NCBI GenBank assembly: GCA_027886185.1
Contig: WOAB01000689.1
Span: 5,022,001 to 5,086,000, forward strand
Source: Rheum nobile
Lineage: Eukaryota; Streptophyta; Magnoliopsida; Caryophyllales; Polygonaceae
Length of the DNA stretch: 64,000 bases
Reading direction: 5' to 3'
In this document: positions 1 through 12,900 of the stretch, piece after piece
Layout of the letters: each line of letters begins with the position of its first letter
Position numbering within the stretch: position 1 is the first letter of the stretch
Made by a program: the position numbers and the translations under genes
Notes under the pieces: model-generated
What the model was told of the DNA's origin: nothing
Seen by the model: the letters and a program-made list of their open reading frames with translations, nothing else
Database searches by the model: none

Positions 1-1555
1 CAAAACAAAAATATAAGCTCTAACACATATATTAGTTATCGTTTCAGTTTTCTTTTATGTTCTCATACTCACAAACTCATATAACTCCTACATATATTAA
101 TTAGGTGATGATTATCAAATATTTAATGAGTTTTTCAATGTAGTTGAATATTATCATTGATTTAGCTGTCACTGGTCGATACTTATGTTTTTTTAGTTAT
201 TGAGGTTCAAGAATACAACTACAAATAAGACAAGACCTAGATCGAAAACAAGGTTAGAAAGAACAAATATATATGGATTAATATTTTGTCATTAATCTAG
301 ATCCATTAGACATGAAGGTTATTTGTCATTTTGATTCCTTAATTTTTTAATGTTAACTAAATTATTCAAACTTTTTGAACAGGTTCGGAATTATCAATGG
401 TTGACTTGAAAGTATAGTTTAACAACTATCCTAAAAATACATAGATTTTGTGTGTATATTTATAATTTATTTGTAATTTTTTAATTAAGTTTTGTACTCT
501 TTATCTTAGTACAATTGAGTTTTGTGAGAAAAATTGAGTATTAATGTAACATATAGTTAATAAATTTTGGGAAGATTTACAAATAAAATATATATTTAGG
601 TACATCAAATCAAACATATTGTTTCTACAAAAGGAAGAACACAACATCATCCTTGACAAACAAATATTCTATTCAATATTTGTCATAATTACAAACTAAA
701 CTACTTACTTATAAATATTTAGAAAAAATAAACAAGCTTGCAATTATAACAAATCGTTAATAGAATGGATCCCAAATCTTAAAAGTAATAAAAATATGCC
801 CTATTATGAAATAAATAAATAAAACACTAATGCAATTTTGTCATTTATATATTACAAACCACAAAATAATAATATATTTTTCTCCGTGCGAAGCATGTGA
901 TCGTCCATCTAAGTAACACACGAGAAAGAGCAAGGATGCAAATGATGAAATTAAGGATGTGTTTACTCATATAAGTTGATGTTACAGATTAAAAGTTGGG
1001 AAATTTCTCTTGGTGTTTCTAAGTTTAGGATTATTTTTATTGGTGTTCTATAAGTAAACTTTTTGTGGTTGGTATTCTTATAGTTTTTTATATGTTTACT
1101 TTGTAATCAAGTTTTTTTATATTCGTACTCTTCCAGTTCAGATTGATTAAATCCAAGTTCACGATTGTGTTCATCATCCTCAAATTAATAGGATTCGACT
1201 CTTAAAACACTCAAATCCATACCGAAACCATCTCGATTTGAATTCATAAGATAATAAATAGTTGTTGTTTCGGAATACAAATCGATATGGTTCGGATATG
1301 AATTTTGGTGTTTTATGAATCGAATCATACTAATTTGAGGGTGAAGAACACATGTGGGTTTGGATTTGATCAATTGACTTGAAAACGTACGAATATGGAA
1401 AAACTTTAATTGGTTACAAAACAAACAAACACAAAACCTTAAGATCATTAATCAAAAAATTAATAATTATTAGACACCAACAATAATAATAAATTCACGG
1501 ACATCAACATTAAATTTCCTAGCTACTTCAACTTTATCAAGTATCATCATCAATA
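1..1555. other. AT-rich intergenic DNA, no gene seen
   Basis: No reading frame here resembles a known protein. A stretch at 874-916 reads like a worn Helitron 3' end: a CCGTGCG...GCATG hairpin-like motif followed by CTAA. It may mark an older non-autonomous Helitron. This is weak, because the hairpin is imperfect and no matching 5' end was found. Confidence 0.4.
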
Positions 1556-1632
1556 TCTAATATAAAGTTGTCCTGCTGAAAAAGATTGGAGACTTGCATT
1601 TACTCCTCCTGCTAATTCATAGTGGCCAAAAT

Positions 1633-1890
1633 CTGGCACCAATGCAACCATTAACAAATTAAAGCCCACGTTCCAATTCAGCCGTTTATAAATTAAATGG
1701 TACTAAATGAAAGCCCACGTTAGCAAGGCAAACGTTCCAAAAAAATTAAATCTGGCACCAATGCAACTGTTAGCAAATTAAAGCCCACGTTCCAATTCAG
1801 TCGTTAACACAATAAATGGTACAAATAAATGGCAGCTGTTACAAACCACAATTGTTACCCAATTCAGCCGTTAGAAAATAAAATGGTACA
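1633..1890 (+). repeat. Sub-repeats upstream of RPA-like gene
   Basis: A segment containing 'ctggcaccaatgcaac', 'aaagcccacgttccaattca' and an 'aaatggtac' end occurs about 2.5 times, near 1633-1706, 1750-1820 and partly 1846-1890. It lies just before the RPA-like start codon and is probably the Helitron 5' leader or promoter region. Confidence 0.6.
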
Positions 1891-3325
1891 ATTAAATCCC
1901 ATTAATGTTTCAATCCACAGCTCTCATACATTATAGCCCACGTTACAATTCTCTACCTGGCAACCTCCCTATAATGTGGGTGACGTTGCATTAGAGCCCG
2001 TTTTCCACAACCCGTTTTCCAGCTGCATTGCGCCAGATACACTAAAAAATGGCATCATCTTCCTCCTCAAAAAAAATTCACACCTCGAGCTCCTCCAAGA
2101 ACCCACCGCAGAAGGGCATGTTAAAGGCCATCGATGATTTCCTAGCGGCGTCGTTACCGTCGTACACCCCCTTTTCTGATCTGGCCCTGGGCATGGACTG
2201 CCCCGTGAAGGTAATGGTGATCCGCAAGTGGGATGCCATCACCTTGCAAAAACATTATATAAGCACAGACTACATCCTAACTGACCATACGGTAATTAAA
2301 AAAATGCATCTATGGCCACCCCCACTTTTAAAATGCCTTAACGACTAACCTTTTTGGCCATTTGTCACAGGGAGGCGTGATCCACTGTGTAGCGAGGGCC
2401 AACATCAGCCACTGTTTCGCCGACAAACTCTTGGTGGGTGAGGTCTACGCCATTAGCCGGTTCATCGCCAAAACCTTCTTATCGGGTCCGTAACGGTGAC
2501 CCGTTCGTGATCCAACTCGAAGGCAGCACTGTTGTGAGGCGTCTTGACTGTCCCCCAAAAGGCTTCGATAGGTATCCACTCCATCTGGTCCCGGTTCAAG
2601 ACATCGAGTTCAACAGTTCCAAATTCCTTATAGGTCAGTCATGCTTCAATTATACTCTGCTCCATATTATCCTTAACTACACCAAAAAAATTATACACAA
2701 CTTTATTAAAATATACTGTAGGAATAATCTATCTATATACGAAACTATACCCAAACTCCAACTTTAACAAAACCATTTCCTAAATAAAAACAATAGCAGC
2801 TATAGCATAGTCCAAATAATAAACACCCACTATATTCTACAATAACACAGTTAGCAAGTGCCTGAGATGGTAGTGACCTAACAGATTTCTCCTCCAAGAT
2901 TCTACTTATCAACAACCTCCCACAAAATCATTGTAGCAACTGGTGCTAAATTAACTTCATACCAACATGTAAAGTAATTTCAGGCTTTAGAAATATTCCA
3001 GAATAAACCACATGAGACACTGATCAGCGAACGCACACTACGTTCAACACTGAAGGCAGAGACAATTGTCAAACACAAACCCTAGCTGTAATTCTCCACG
3101 ACACCTCCACAGATCAGGCACTAAAAAGAAATCAAATTTCAACAAAATCACTATTAAATTCCACACAGATTTGCGTACTAAGAATAACAATTCCCCCATC
3201 TACGATACGATATTACGTGAACTAGAGATTGAAGATACTGCCAAACATAAAGAATAAACTTGAAAGCTAAGACGTACATAGAGAATAGTCAGTTTCGAAG
3301 GAAAGAGAGATTGAAAGTGAAGAAC

Positions 3326-3641
3326 CTTCAAGGAAGCCAGCAGCGTAGAAGGCGGCGGTGTCGATGGGGTTAAAGCTCGCGCCGCCGAGGATTTCTCCGA
3401 CGGCACTGAAGATGAGGACAAGCGTGGTGACAAGGGAGGTGGTGATGAGGAGAGTAATCGGGCCTTTGACTCCGACCGCGCCGACGATGACAGAAGTGGA
3501 AGCCCCAACCGTGGCGGGGCAGAACACCCACATAAAGGACAATACACAGTCGCCGATCGCTAGCTTGATGGCATGCGCCGCCAGATCCGGCGATGTCAGC
3601 CCCCTCCGCTCGCTTAGCTCCTCCCGTCTGTCTAGTTCCAA
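3326..3641 (-). pseudogene. Captured exon of a SIP-type aquaporin
   Basis: The reverse strand encodes an N-terminal aquaporin piece of about 100 residues. It contains IKLAIGDCVLSFMWVF (first membrane helix), a second hydrophobic helix, and GGASFNPIDTAAFYAAG, the loop-B NPx box plus following residues characteristic of small basic intrinsic proteins (SIP1-like, an ER aquaporin family). The usual SIP box is NPT; here it is NPI. A splice donor (GAAG/GTTCTT) follows at about 3325, so this is one exon taken with its intron border. No ATG is found in the right frame, and the remaining exons are absent. It lies antisense in an intron of the RPA-like gene, which suggests capture by the Helitron or later insertion. 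The family call is from motif recognition. Confidence 0.7.
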
Positions 3642-3739
3642 GAACGGCGAGAATAGGGCCGAATGGATGTAGGAGGAATTGGGGATAGGGGTGAGTGGTG
3701 GTCTGGTGGAGCCTGGGATCTGGGCTGCTCATATGTCAC

Positions 3740-5415
3740 CGAAGGAGGAGAGAAACGTTAGATGTGCAATTTGTGTTTAACAAAACCCTAGGGCTGAATT
3801 TCTAAGAATTACTAGTACGAGTAATGTAATTTGAGAAAAATCAAAAAAAAAAATTGTGATTGAATTAAATTATTGTTATATCGAAGTATTTTTTAGAAAA
3901 ATATAATTCTCGCTGGATCATTGGAAATAATATGCTATGATATATAGGAATATATGTTCTCATTTAGAGAATAGTTAATATAGAAATATTATAATGATTA
4001 TTAATCTAAAAATCTCGATAAAACTATTCTTGATTTACAAATTATTTATATGTGGGATATATAATAGATGGTCTTTAAAACAATTTAAATAGATTTCAAA
4101 CAAATAGTTAATGTGTGGTTCATTGACAAAAACTTATAGATTAGTAATTATATCTTTTGAATAAGAAGCCAAAAATATTCATAATATGGATAACTCATGT
4201 TTGGATTATAATATAACAAATTTTAAAGAAAAAATAATATTCACAAAATCGTGAACATGAATGACTTAAAAATGAGATGTAAATTTCAATGACTTACGTT
4301 CGATGAATGAAGACGAAAAATATTACTTTCTCTTGTAAAATGGTCATCACTTTTACGTTGCTTAAATAATAGGATTGCTTCACATGATTTTAAGGTAATG
4401 GTCACAAGATATATTATAACACAAATAAAATTAATAATGAAACAATTAAAAAATTAAATAATTTAATAATGCAAAAAAAATGATGGTTAACAATTTAGGT
4501 ACAAAATGAAAGATTACATATCTTGAATGAGCATAGGCGTAGTATTGAGAGATGAAGGCACAAAATTGCAAATTATTCAGGATTTCCTTTTTTTCAGTAG
4601 TTAAAAGGGAGTGTAATTTAGAATTTAGAATTTAGTTTATTAAGGATATTCTATTTTTAAAAAGGATTTGGTATAATGATATCTTTGATATTTTAACTTT
4701 TTGTTAAAAGAAATATATGAAATAATTCAAAAAAATATATAAAAAAATCATTACAAATCATCCAGATAAATCACATTTTTTTAGTTTTTTCTAATTATGT
4801 AATGGACCCATCTAAAGTTTTAAAATTTTGATTTTAATTTATATCCTTACTTTTAGAAAACGATAATTAAAAAGTTAATTGAATAATTAATTAATTAGTA
4901 GTGGCTGATTTATGTAGGTGAAAAGTTATCTCAAATTTAAATACTTTTAAAATTTGTATACATACTACATTTTAATTTACTTTTGATAATATGTATAATC
5001 ATATGAAATTGAAAGTTTGTTACGGCAAATATTTACCTGGATTTTTTAGTTAAACTTTTTGTTTGATTTAACAAAATTTTCTTGGTAATTTTTACTTGAT
5101 ATTTCACGGTTTGTTAGTGAATATTTTCTTGGTGATTAACAAACTCAATTTAATTTTTTAAAACTGAAATTATATTTAGTAAAATGATAAGTAATAAGCC
5201 CAAAGAAACATTGTAAAATAAAAAAATGGAGACCATGTATTTTTTATAGAAAATTATAATCCAATAAAAATTGTTAAATGAGAACGTACAATATAGCAAG
5301 TTTGTTAAAAATCTGATATGATATAATTGTTGTTAAGATGAGTTGTTAAAATTGAAAGGTTTAGAAGAAAATATCAAGATTATATAAATTAATTTTGTTA
5401 AGATATATTTGCTTG
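3740..5415. other. AT-rich intron filler
   Basis: This is the first part of the long gap between RPA exons 2 and 3. It is very AT-rich with no supported reading frame. No terminal repeats or target duplications were recognised. Confidence 0.4.
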
Positions 5416-5417
5416 TA

Positions 5418-6340
5418 AATTTCAAAGCACATGTAATGTGAATTGAAAATTGTATATATTGTATGATTTGGCCCATAAATTATATGCAGTCATAAAAATA
5501 ATATTACTAATTACATAAATGAATATAAGATGTATTTTATATATAAGTTTAGTAGGAATTCTATCATATATTAGTTTGACATATATAAGCTTATTTTTTA
5601 CAATTTGTAGAAATCAAAATTTATAAGAAACGTATATAAGCATTCAACAAAGTTGTATATAGTTTTTATATGTTTGAAGTTAGGTGTGATTATATATTGT
5701 GATTTAAATTGAAATATAATGTTAAAACAAAGTGGATTAATAACAAAATGACACGTATGATTTGTAGGGCCAAAAGCATTTTGGTGACTCGAAATTCAAT
5801 AAATTTAATATATATTGATGGGCCATAAAATTTATTCGGGTCATTTTACTCTAAATGGATCATAAAATTTGTATGTGTAATAATATAATATAGTGAGCTT
5901 GATTACAAAAGTACATGTACTATGAGTTGAAAATTGTATATATTGTATGATTTTTTGTAGGTCAAATTATATACGCAAACACATGAAAATAATATTACTA
6001 ATTACATAAATGAATATAAGACGTATTTTATATATAAGTTTAGTAGAAAATCTATCATATATTATTTTGACATATATTATAAGCTTATTGTATGTGTAAT
6101 TTGTAGAAATCAAATTTTATAAGAAAATTGTATATAGTTTTTATATTTTTGAAGTTAGTTGTGATTAGATATTGTGATTTAAATTTTTAAATATTTAAAG
6201 TTAATTGTGATTAGATATTGTGATTTAAATTGAATAGAGTTGTTAATAAAAAAAAGTGAATTAATCACAAATTGACACATAGGATTTGTGGGGCCAAAAT
6301 CAATATGATGGCTTTAAATTCCTTTACTTTAATATATATA
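5418..6340 (+). repeat. Diverged ~400-bp direct duplication
   Basis: Segment 5418-5820 recurs at 5912-6340 with scattered changes. Shared landmarks include 'ttgaaaattgtatatattgt', 'attactaattacataaatga' and 'gttgtgattagatattgtg'. Each copy ends with a 'ggccaaaa' block followed by an AT run. It may be two copies of one non-autonomous element inserted side by side or a tandem duplication. Confidence 0.7.
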
Positions 6341-6577
6341 TATATAGATAGAAAAAAAACCTATGTCCGCCTAGAAATTTAAACCAAGTACAAAAATATT
6401 ACACTTTCGAACTTGCATAATTAATGAAGAGGAAAACTAAACCAAATAGAAAATATTACACTTTTGATTAACTTAATAAAACACATATGGAACTAAAAAA
6501 AAAGTCATAATTTCTTTTCTCTTACGTAGTTTGTGTTTATGTAGCTGTATATTTTTTTAGAAATTTAAGATTGTCTA

Positions 6578-6962
6578 AAGATATGTATATGAATATATAT
6601 AATATAATGAATACTGAATAATTTAGTTGTATTGTAATCATATAATAATATAAATTTAAAATTTATTAATATACTAATCACCAATAATAATTATAGAATA
6701 AATGTGTTATGGAACTTAGTTTATATTGTCTAATATAAGAAAAGGGATGTACTATATCGATATCCAACTTTGAGATGTAAACATATGTATATGAATGTAT
6801 ATAATACAATGAATAATTTAATTGTATTGTAATCATTTAATAATATAAATTTATTAGTATACTAATCACCAATAAAAATTATAGAATAAATGTGTTATGG
6901 AACTTAGTTTATATTATCTAATATAAGAAACATGATGTACTATATCGATATTCAACTTTGTT
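6578..6962 (+). repeat. ~180-bp tandem duplication
   Basis: Segment 6578-6772 is repeated at 6782-6962. Shared stretches include 'ttgtattgtaatcat', 'actaatcaccaata' and 'gaataaatgtgttatggaac'. It is non-coding and lies just upstream of RPA exon 3. Confidence 0.75.
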
Positions 6963-7747
6963 TTTTCCCATCCAAAACAAATAGGTCCTCACCGCATTTT
7001 ATATTTGCACTGTGGTGCGCATACAAAAGTGAAATATTTTTAATTATATTCCATTCTATGCGTAGACATTGACTTATTCCATGCCTTCTGAATGTAATGT
7101 CATTAGGTTTAGTAATACAATGTTAATTACCTACCCGCTAATGTTTCTCCTTTCTGCCAGATGTTGTAGGTTGCCCTATTAATATTGGGACCGTGCGAAC
7201 CACTCCTACAGGTGCTCAACTACTGGAGTTCCACCTCATGAACGAAAGGTACAATTTACATATTGCTCTTCATGCCATCCGCCATATACATCGCGCATAT
7301 GTTTCACTTACCCTGCGTTTGGCCTCTTGTGATACGCACAGGGGAAACATGATCAAGGTCTCCATGTGGGGCAGCATAGGCGAAGACTTCCTTCAGCGCA
7401 ACAAGCGGGCCAAGACCCCATTCATAGTTGCTTTGGCCTCCATGAACGTGCGACATTGGAATGGTACTCTAACCCTTTTTCAATTATTGTCATTTTTGAA
7501 GCCTACACACCAACCAACTTTAAGCCATTTGATTGATGCATGCGCAGGTGATGTCTATTTGTCCACCACCTCGGCCACGACGCTGTATGACACGGAGGAC
7601 ATACCTGCTATCAAGCAATTAAGGCATGAAATGAGGTACATGTTTGGACGACACGTATAGCTATATGCTCATGCATTTATAAATATGTTTCTAACCCACC
7701 GTATGCGACATCCCAGTATCGCCGGCCTGCCTACGACATTGCCCCCC

Positions 7748-8490
7748 TGTAACATCCCAGGCCAAGCTACCCCAGTCACCAAGCCGCCCAGCCACCCAAC
7801 GGTGCCGGCGCCGGTACTGGTGCCGCCTGGTTGTCCAAGGGCATGTAGCCCATACACCCAACCCTTCCCCCATTTAAATGGGTAGGTTGTTGCCGCGGAG
7901 GTTCGAACTCCCGACCTTTAGATACAAGGGCATTACCTTGCCACTTATATCACCAATTGCGCTGCAGCACAATTGGTGATATAAGTGGCAAGGTAATGCC
8001 CTTGTATCTAAAGGTCGGGAGTTCGAACCTCCGCAGAAACAACCTACCCATTTAAATGGGGGAAGGGTTGGGTGTATGGGCCGCATGCCCTTGGACAACC
8101 AGGCGGCACCAGTACCGGCGCCGGCACCGTTGGGTGGCTAGGGTAGCTTAGCATGGGATGTTACAATAAAAGTGTACTTTTTTTGTAACATCCCAGGCCA
8201 AGCTACCCTAGCCACCAAGCCGCCCAGCCACCCAACGGTGCCGGCCCCGGTGCTGGTGCCGCCTGGTTGTCCAAGGGCATGCAACCCATACACCCAACCC
8301 TCCCCCCATTTAAATGGGTAGGTTGTTACCGCAGAGGTTCGAACTCCCGACCTTTAGATACAAGGGCATTACCTTGCCACTTATATCACCAATTGTGCTG
8401 CACCCTTGGACAACCAGGCGGCACCAGCACCGACACCGTTGGGTGGCTGGGCGGCTTGGTGGCTGGGGTAGCTTGGCCTGGGATGTTACA
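7748..8490. repeat. tRNA-derived SINE-like repeat, four copies in alternating orientation
   Basis: A roughly 215-bp unit occurs as - (7748-7963), + (7966-8165), - (8184-8402) and a partial + (8403-8490). In + sense it starts with a tRNA-like head: 'aattggtgatataagtgg', an anticodon-stem-like 'cccttgtatctaaagg', and a Pol III B-box-like 'gagttcgaacctcc'. A GC-rich body follows, ending in 'gggatgttaca'. Copies 1 and 2 meet head to head and form a near-perfect 420-bp palindrome, and copies 3 and 4 form a second, shorter one. The outer ends TGTAACATCCC/GGGATGTTACA are inverted, so a foldback element is the alternative reading. It lies in an intron of the RPA-like gene. No intact tRNA cloverleaf is present. 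Confidence 0.65.
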
Positions 8491-10081
8491 AAAGATGTAC
8501 ACCCCCTCCCTACAATTTCTGCTAGACAAGGAACCCGCTTAGAGCTACTACTTCTAGGAAGGGAGCAGAAGGCTTTTCCCAGGAAGGTATCTGTAATATG
8601 GAATCTAATCAGGCTTCAACTTATGCTCATAAAAAGAAACACCCAATGACAAGGTTTTGTTGTTTTGTAGGACTCCATCACATTCCACATTGAGGCTAAG
8701 ATTGAAAGGGTACTTCCCGAGAACAGTTGGAACTATCTTTCGTGCGGTAGGCATAACTGTAGGAAGGGGTTGACCCCTATTGGAGGCCAGTTCTATTATG
8801 CTTCATGTTGTAAGACGGCGGAGTTCCCTCTGGTGAGGTATGTGGTGTGCCTTTGATCTGTCATTAAACCGCCCAAATCCATATCCACAAAGCATAATTG
8901 AGTGAGCATCTAATTCCGTGCAGGTACAGACTAAATCTTGAAGTTTTAGATCACACAGCAACCCTTCCAGTAACTGTGTTCGATGACCTTGCTGAAACCT
9001 TGCTCAAGAAGAAAGCTGCGACCCTACTAAAAGAAGTGTTTGTAAGTTTACAATGGAACCTCACACAAAATGCGGATGAAAGTTTGTTTTATGTAGCTAC
9101 TAAATTTGGCCCTTTGGCTTGTGCAGGACAACCTAGAAGAATGTGTGCTCCCGCAAGATATAAAGCAGTTAGCTAACACATACCATGTGTTTGAGCTCAA
9201 AACGCATACATACTTCGCCGCTTCTAACGACAGCGAAAAATTCACCGTGTCACGGATTGTCAATAGTCGCCCTGTTCTTAAGGTGGGCATTGAACCAAGA
9301 TTCATTTGATGTTATACTTCTTAATTCTAATTCCAAAAAAATACAATTTCTTATACAAAAACAACACACCATGCAGGAAAAAGAGGGTAAAAGTGGGTTG
9401 CCGACTACGCCACTTATCGTAGATGCTGAAAAGCAGCTTGCAGGAGATCGCGTTGTTGATGGATTAGAGGAGAAAGACAAGTGAGGATCATTTTTATTGA
9501 ATCTAGTCATGCCGTTTGGTATTAAAACGTACATTCATGCTTTTCCTCTTTCTACGTCAGGCATGATGGCGCAAATGAGGTCACACCTATTATCAAAACC
9601 CCAAACAAGACCATGTCAAAAAAAAGGAAAGTTGTTGTTTCATCATCTGACGATGAATCGGGTAGTGACGATGATTCCATAGCGAGCGGGGAGCATGCAA
9701 CAACCGAATGATCTAGAATTTCGAACTTGTGGTTTGAAGTAAGCATGTTTTTATATTTCAACCTCGACAAAACATAAGACCTGAAGTATTGGTGGTTTTA
9801 CCCGGACATATATTTCTTTGACTCGCTTTTTCAATGATAAGATTGTGTTTATCGGTAAACACATACAGTTAAATTTATTGCGTCCAAAAACTGTGTTGAA
9901 TAAGCATATTGTCCTGTAAGCATCTTAGCAATACTAGCACGTGCCTGGAGAAGTTCAGGGTTAGGTTCGGAGTTTGGGGTTGCAGAGGAAGTAAAGTGAC
10001 CCTTTTATAATTTTCTATTAGTTTACGTTGTCACTTCTCCCTCTTAACAATACCATATTGCGCTTATTAAGACAACATTAG

Positions 10082-10222
10082 CTGTGGGACATCAATTGGG
10101 TTGCTTTATCAGAAGACAGGGGTGCAACTGCGAGATTTGTTTGTCACGATCTTGATTTTTTATGAAGTGACCGATTCGGGGAAACTGTGGGACAACAATT
10201 GGGTTGCTTTATCAAAAGACAT
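10082..10222 (+). repeat. Short direct duplication at helicase 5' edge
   Basis: A block of about 37 bp, 'ctgtgggacatcaattggg' plus 'ttgctttatcagaagaca', at 10082-10119 is repeated at 10187-10222 with a few changes. The first copy precedes the helicase reading frame and the second lies inside it. The duplication marks where the N-terminal Rep-helicase part has been lost. Confidence 0.7.
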
Positions 10223-12152
10223 ACTATACCGGAAAAGAAGAGACTTCAAATTCCCGGCCTTAGAGCTCAATGAAAACCAGCTAAAAAACTACTGCTTGCT
10301 TGACATTGAAGAGCTCCTTGCAAAAAATGGGAAAACATTAGCTGACTACCCGGGAATACCTATGCCAAATAAACAACTTCTCACAGCAATGGACAATCGC
10401 CTTATAAGGGAGGAACTCTCCTACAATGCAAAGAAAATGGGAGAGTTACACGCGGCCATGTTCGATTCATTGAATGCGGACCAACGAGCAATCTGCGAGA
10501 AGGTAATGAATGCAGTGAATAAGCAAACCGGAGAGTTCTTCTTCATTTATGGGGCGGGCGGAACAAGGAAAACTTATCTCTACAAGACAATAATGGCCCA
10601 CATAAGATCACAAGGGAACATCGTTTTTGCCGTCGCATCGTCAGGTACATACTCAACTACTGCCTTCATGCCCAAAACAAGATACATTGCACATTCCATT
10701 ACGCTCACATCTAACAATTTTTCTTCGCACAGTATTGCTTCCCTTCTATTACCAGGCGGCCGGACAGCCCACAACAGGTTTCTAATCCCTATCGAGTTGC
10801 TTGATAATAGCACATGTGGTATTAAACAAAACACTCAGTTAGCACACCTGATGCATGAAGTCAAGCTGATTATTTGGGATGAGGCTCCAATGACTCATAG
10901 AAATGCATTCGAGGCATTGAACAGAACATTGCAAGACATCCAAAGCATCAAACATGGCAACAACAAGCACAAGCTGTTTGGCGGTATAACAGTACTAATG
11001 GGCAGAGATTTCAGGCAAATATTACCAGTAATTACAAAAGGAAAATGACAAGACATTGTTTAGGCTTGCATCAGCAACTCACCTATTTGGAGTCATTGTC
11101 AAGTTCTCACGTTAAAAAGGAGCATGAGGGTGAATGACCAGCAAGCCAATGGGGAGATTGACATCCAAAAGCAACAATTCAACAAATGGATTCAAAAGAT
11201 CGGAGATGGAAATGCTGAAGCAATCGCGCTAGACAATGAAGAGGAAGAAACATGGACTAAGATCCCACAAGAGTTCATAATCGGACTAGGGACAAATCCG
11301 ATTGCGCAGCTAATTGCCAAAGTCTTTCCAGATTTCATGGCAAACGAAACCAATCCGTCATACCTCCAAGACAGAGCTATTCTAACCCCTTTAAATGAAG
11401 ATGTCGATCAAATAAACCGCTACATGTTCAACCGTCTACACGGGCAAATGAGGACATACAAAAGCGCTGATGAAGTTTGCAAGGCATCTACCGATATGGC
11501 TGAACAAGAGCATTTATACCCACCCGAATTCTTGAACAACCAAGATTTCCCTGGTACAATTCCCTTACCTTTCCATACACTATGCCTAATCAGTTGTAAA
11601 CTCATCAACTAACAAAAATAACATGGACACTAAATTACAGGAATCCCACCCCACGCACTTGAATTGAAGGAAGGGTTGTCGGTGATGCTTCTAAGAAATG
11701 TAAACCCTTCACAAGGATTGTGCAACGACACCCGTCTCATCATTACGCATTTAGGGGAGTGGGTAGTTGAGGCTGAGATTATTATTGGCACGTGCGTAGG
11801 AAACAAAGTCCTAATTCCTAGGATAACACTAAACGCCACTCAATCTAAATGGCCATTCGTCATGAAACGTCGTCAATTCCCACTAAAAGCTTGCTATGCT
11901 ATGACTATCAATAAAAGCCAGGGGCAATCACTCAAGCATGTGGGGTTGTATTTACCAAGGCCAGTTTTCTGTCACGGCCAGCTCTATGTGGCAGTCTCTC
12001 GAGTTACACACCCACAAGGACTCAGTGTTCTGTTACTACCAACGGGAAAAGAGCCAGCTAACTACACACAAAATATAGTTTTCAAAGAGGCATTCAATCA
12101 CTTGGCCACCGAAATGAATGTAAGTACTACAAGTCTACAACCCATTACGTAA
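10108..12152 (+). pseudogene. Helitron PIF1-like helicase, N-terminally truncated
   Basis: This is the SF1 DNA helicase half of a Helitron Rep-Hel protein, which would unwind DNA during rolling-circle transposition. The frame opens with QLRDLFVTILIF, typical of the region just before the motor. Walker A reads GAGGTRKTYL, where the family has GxGGTGKT (Gly to Arg). Walker B is IIWDEAPM, then GRDFRQILPV. The C-terminal half keeps ITLNATQSKWPFVMKRRQFP, MTINKSQGQS and YVAVSRV. One intron (11554-11640) is typical GT-AG. Two nonsense codons, TGA at 11046-11048 and TAG at 11061-11063, fit C-to-T changes of CGA and CAG in an otherwise continuous frame. There is no ATG and no HUH Rep domain upstream. 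It is inactive. Confidence 0.85.
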
Positions 12153-12276
12153 AATACGTCCGGACCCACTAAACTCTATAAACCTAGCGTAAATGATCAT
12201 CACATGTGATTATAATGTTACACAACACATACTTGATGCGCACTATATCTACCATAATATCACGCTTTCACCATAG

Positions 12277-12900
12277 GTGGCTCAGATATATTTACTCATG
12301 TCCCAGGTCTAGCATCGTATGATACAATACATTGGTCACCATTGGATAGCATGGAACGCATATCAACCAATCCGGCAAACATGAGGTACGTGCATGCAAT
12401 GTTTTATACAAATATGCGCTTTGAGAATATTTAGGGGCTCAAACATTTAAATAGCTTTAGAAGAATAAATCCACTAGGCTTACCAGATGAGCTTCTATTG
12501 TCGCAGGTTTGGGGCATCGTAGACTCCTCAATTGTTTCATTTGTAAGCTCTCACGCTGAGGGGCGTGCTCATTCAACAGAATGCATTGTTGCATAGCAAT
12601 CCAATTTTAGGTATCAGGCATACAACTTCTCTCGTTGTCCCAAACATGAAAATTTTAATATACGCAAAGTTTGACCCAAGACAATGCCTTTTAGTCTTTC
12701 AAACCAAATACATATAATCAAACATCATACCACTACGCCTACAACCAAACTTTAAACATTCGATTGCAAAAATAAACAAATCCCCACCATAAACTCAACA
12801 ATACATTAGTTTAGGTCGTTCTACATACCCCCTAACGATAACGCTTCACCGCACCCCAAGCACTAGATCAATACGTCCTCAACAAAAGTAACAAATGGTC
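12277..12900 (+). other. Helitron 3' region, possible small exons
   Basis: An open stretch flanked by AG and GT lies at 12277-12385, and another AG border is near 12507. They may be 3' untranslated or minor exons of the Helitron. I recognise no protein. The rest shows nothing. Confidence 0.25.

Larger units (their letters stand above)
2049..9711 (+). pseudogene. Helitron-borne RPA70-like ssDNA-binding protein, 9 exons, broken
   Basis: Replication protein A large-subunit homologues bind single-stranded DNA; Helitron copies are thought to help rolling-circle transposition. Exons read as 2049-2291, 2371-2633, 7161-7463, 7548-7635, 8671-8837, 8924-9041, 9127-9282, 9377-9480 and 9561-9711, nearly all with GT/AG borders. 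The start is ATG at 2049 after a Ser/Lys-rich leader. The fifth exon has the zinc-ribbon pattern of the RPA C-terminal DNA-binding domain (SCGRHNC, then YASCC), and the next exon gives the RYRLNLEVLD strand. The last exon has an NLS-like KKRK and an acidic Ser/Asp tail before TGA. Breaks: a one-base shift in exon 2 near 2476 leads to a stop, and the exon 4 to exon 5 phase does not match. The 4.5-kb third-exon gap holds unrelated DNA. Confidence 0.75.

Noticed and set aside
3358..3672. + strand open frame over the aquaporin fragment
   Set aside because: The - strand carries the recognisable SIP motifs; the + frame is a shadow.
7748..8100. A tRNA gene
   Set aside because: The B-box and anticodon-like arm are present, but no full cloverleaf forms and the unit recurs as a longer repeat; a SINE-like element explains it better.
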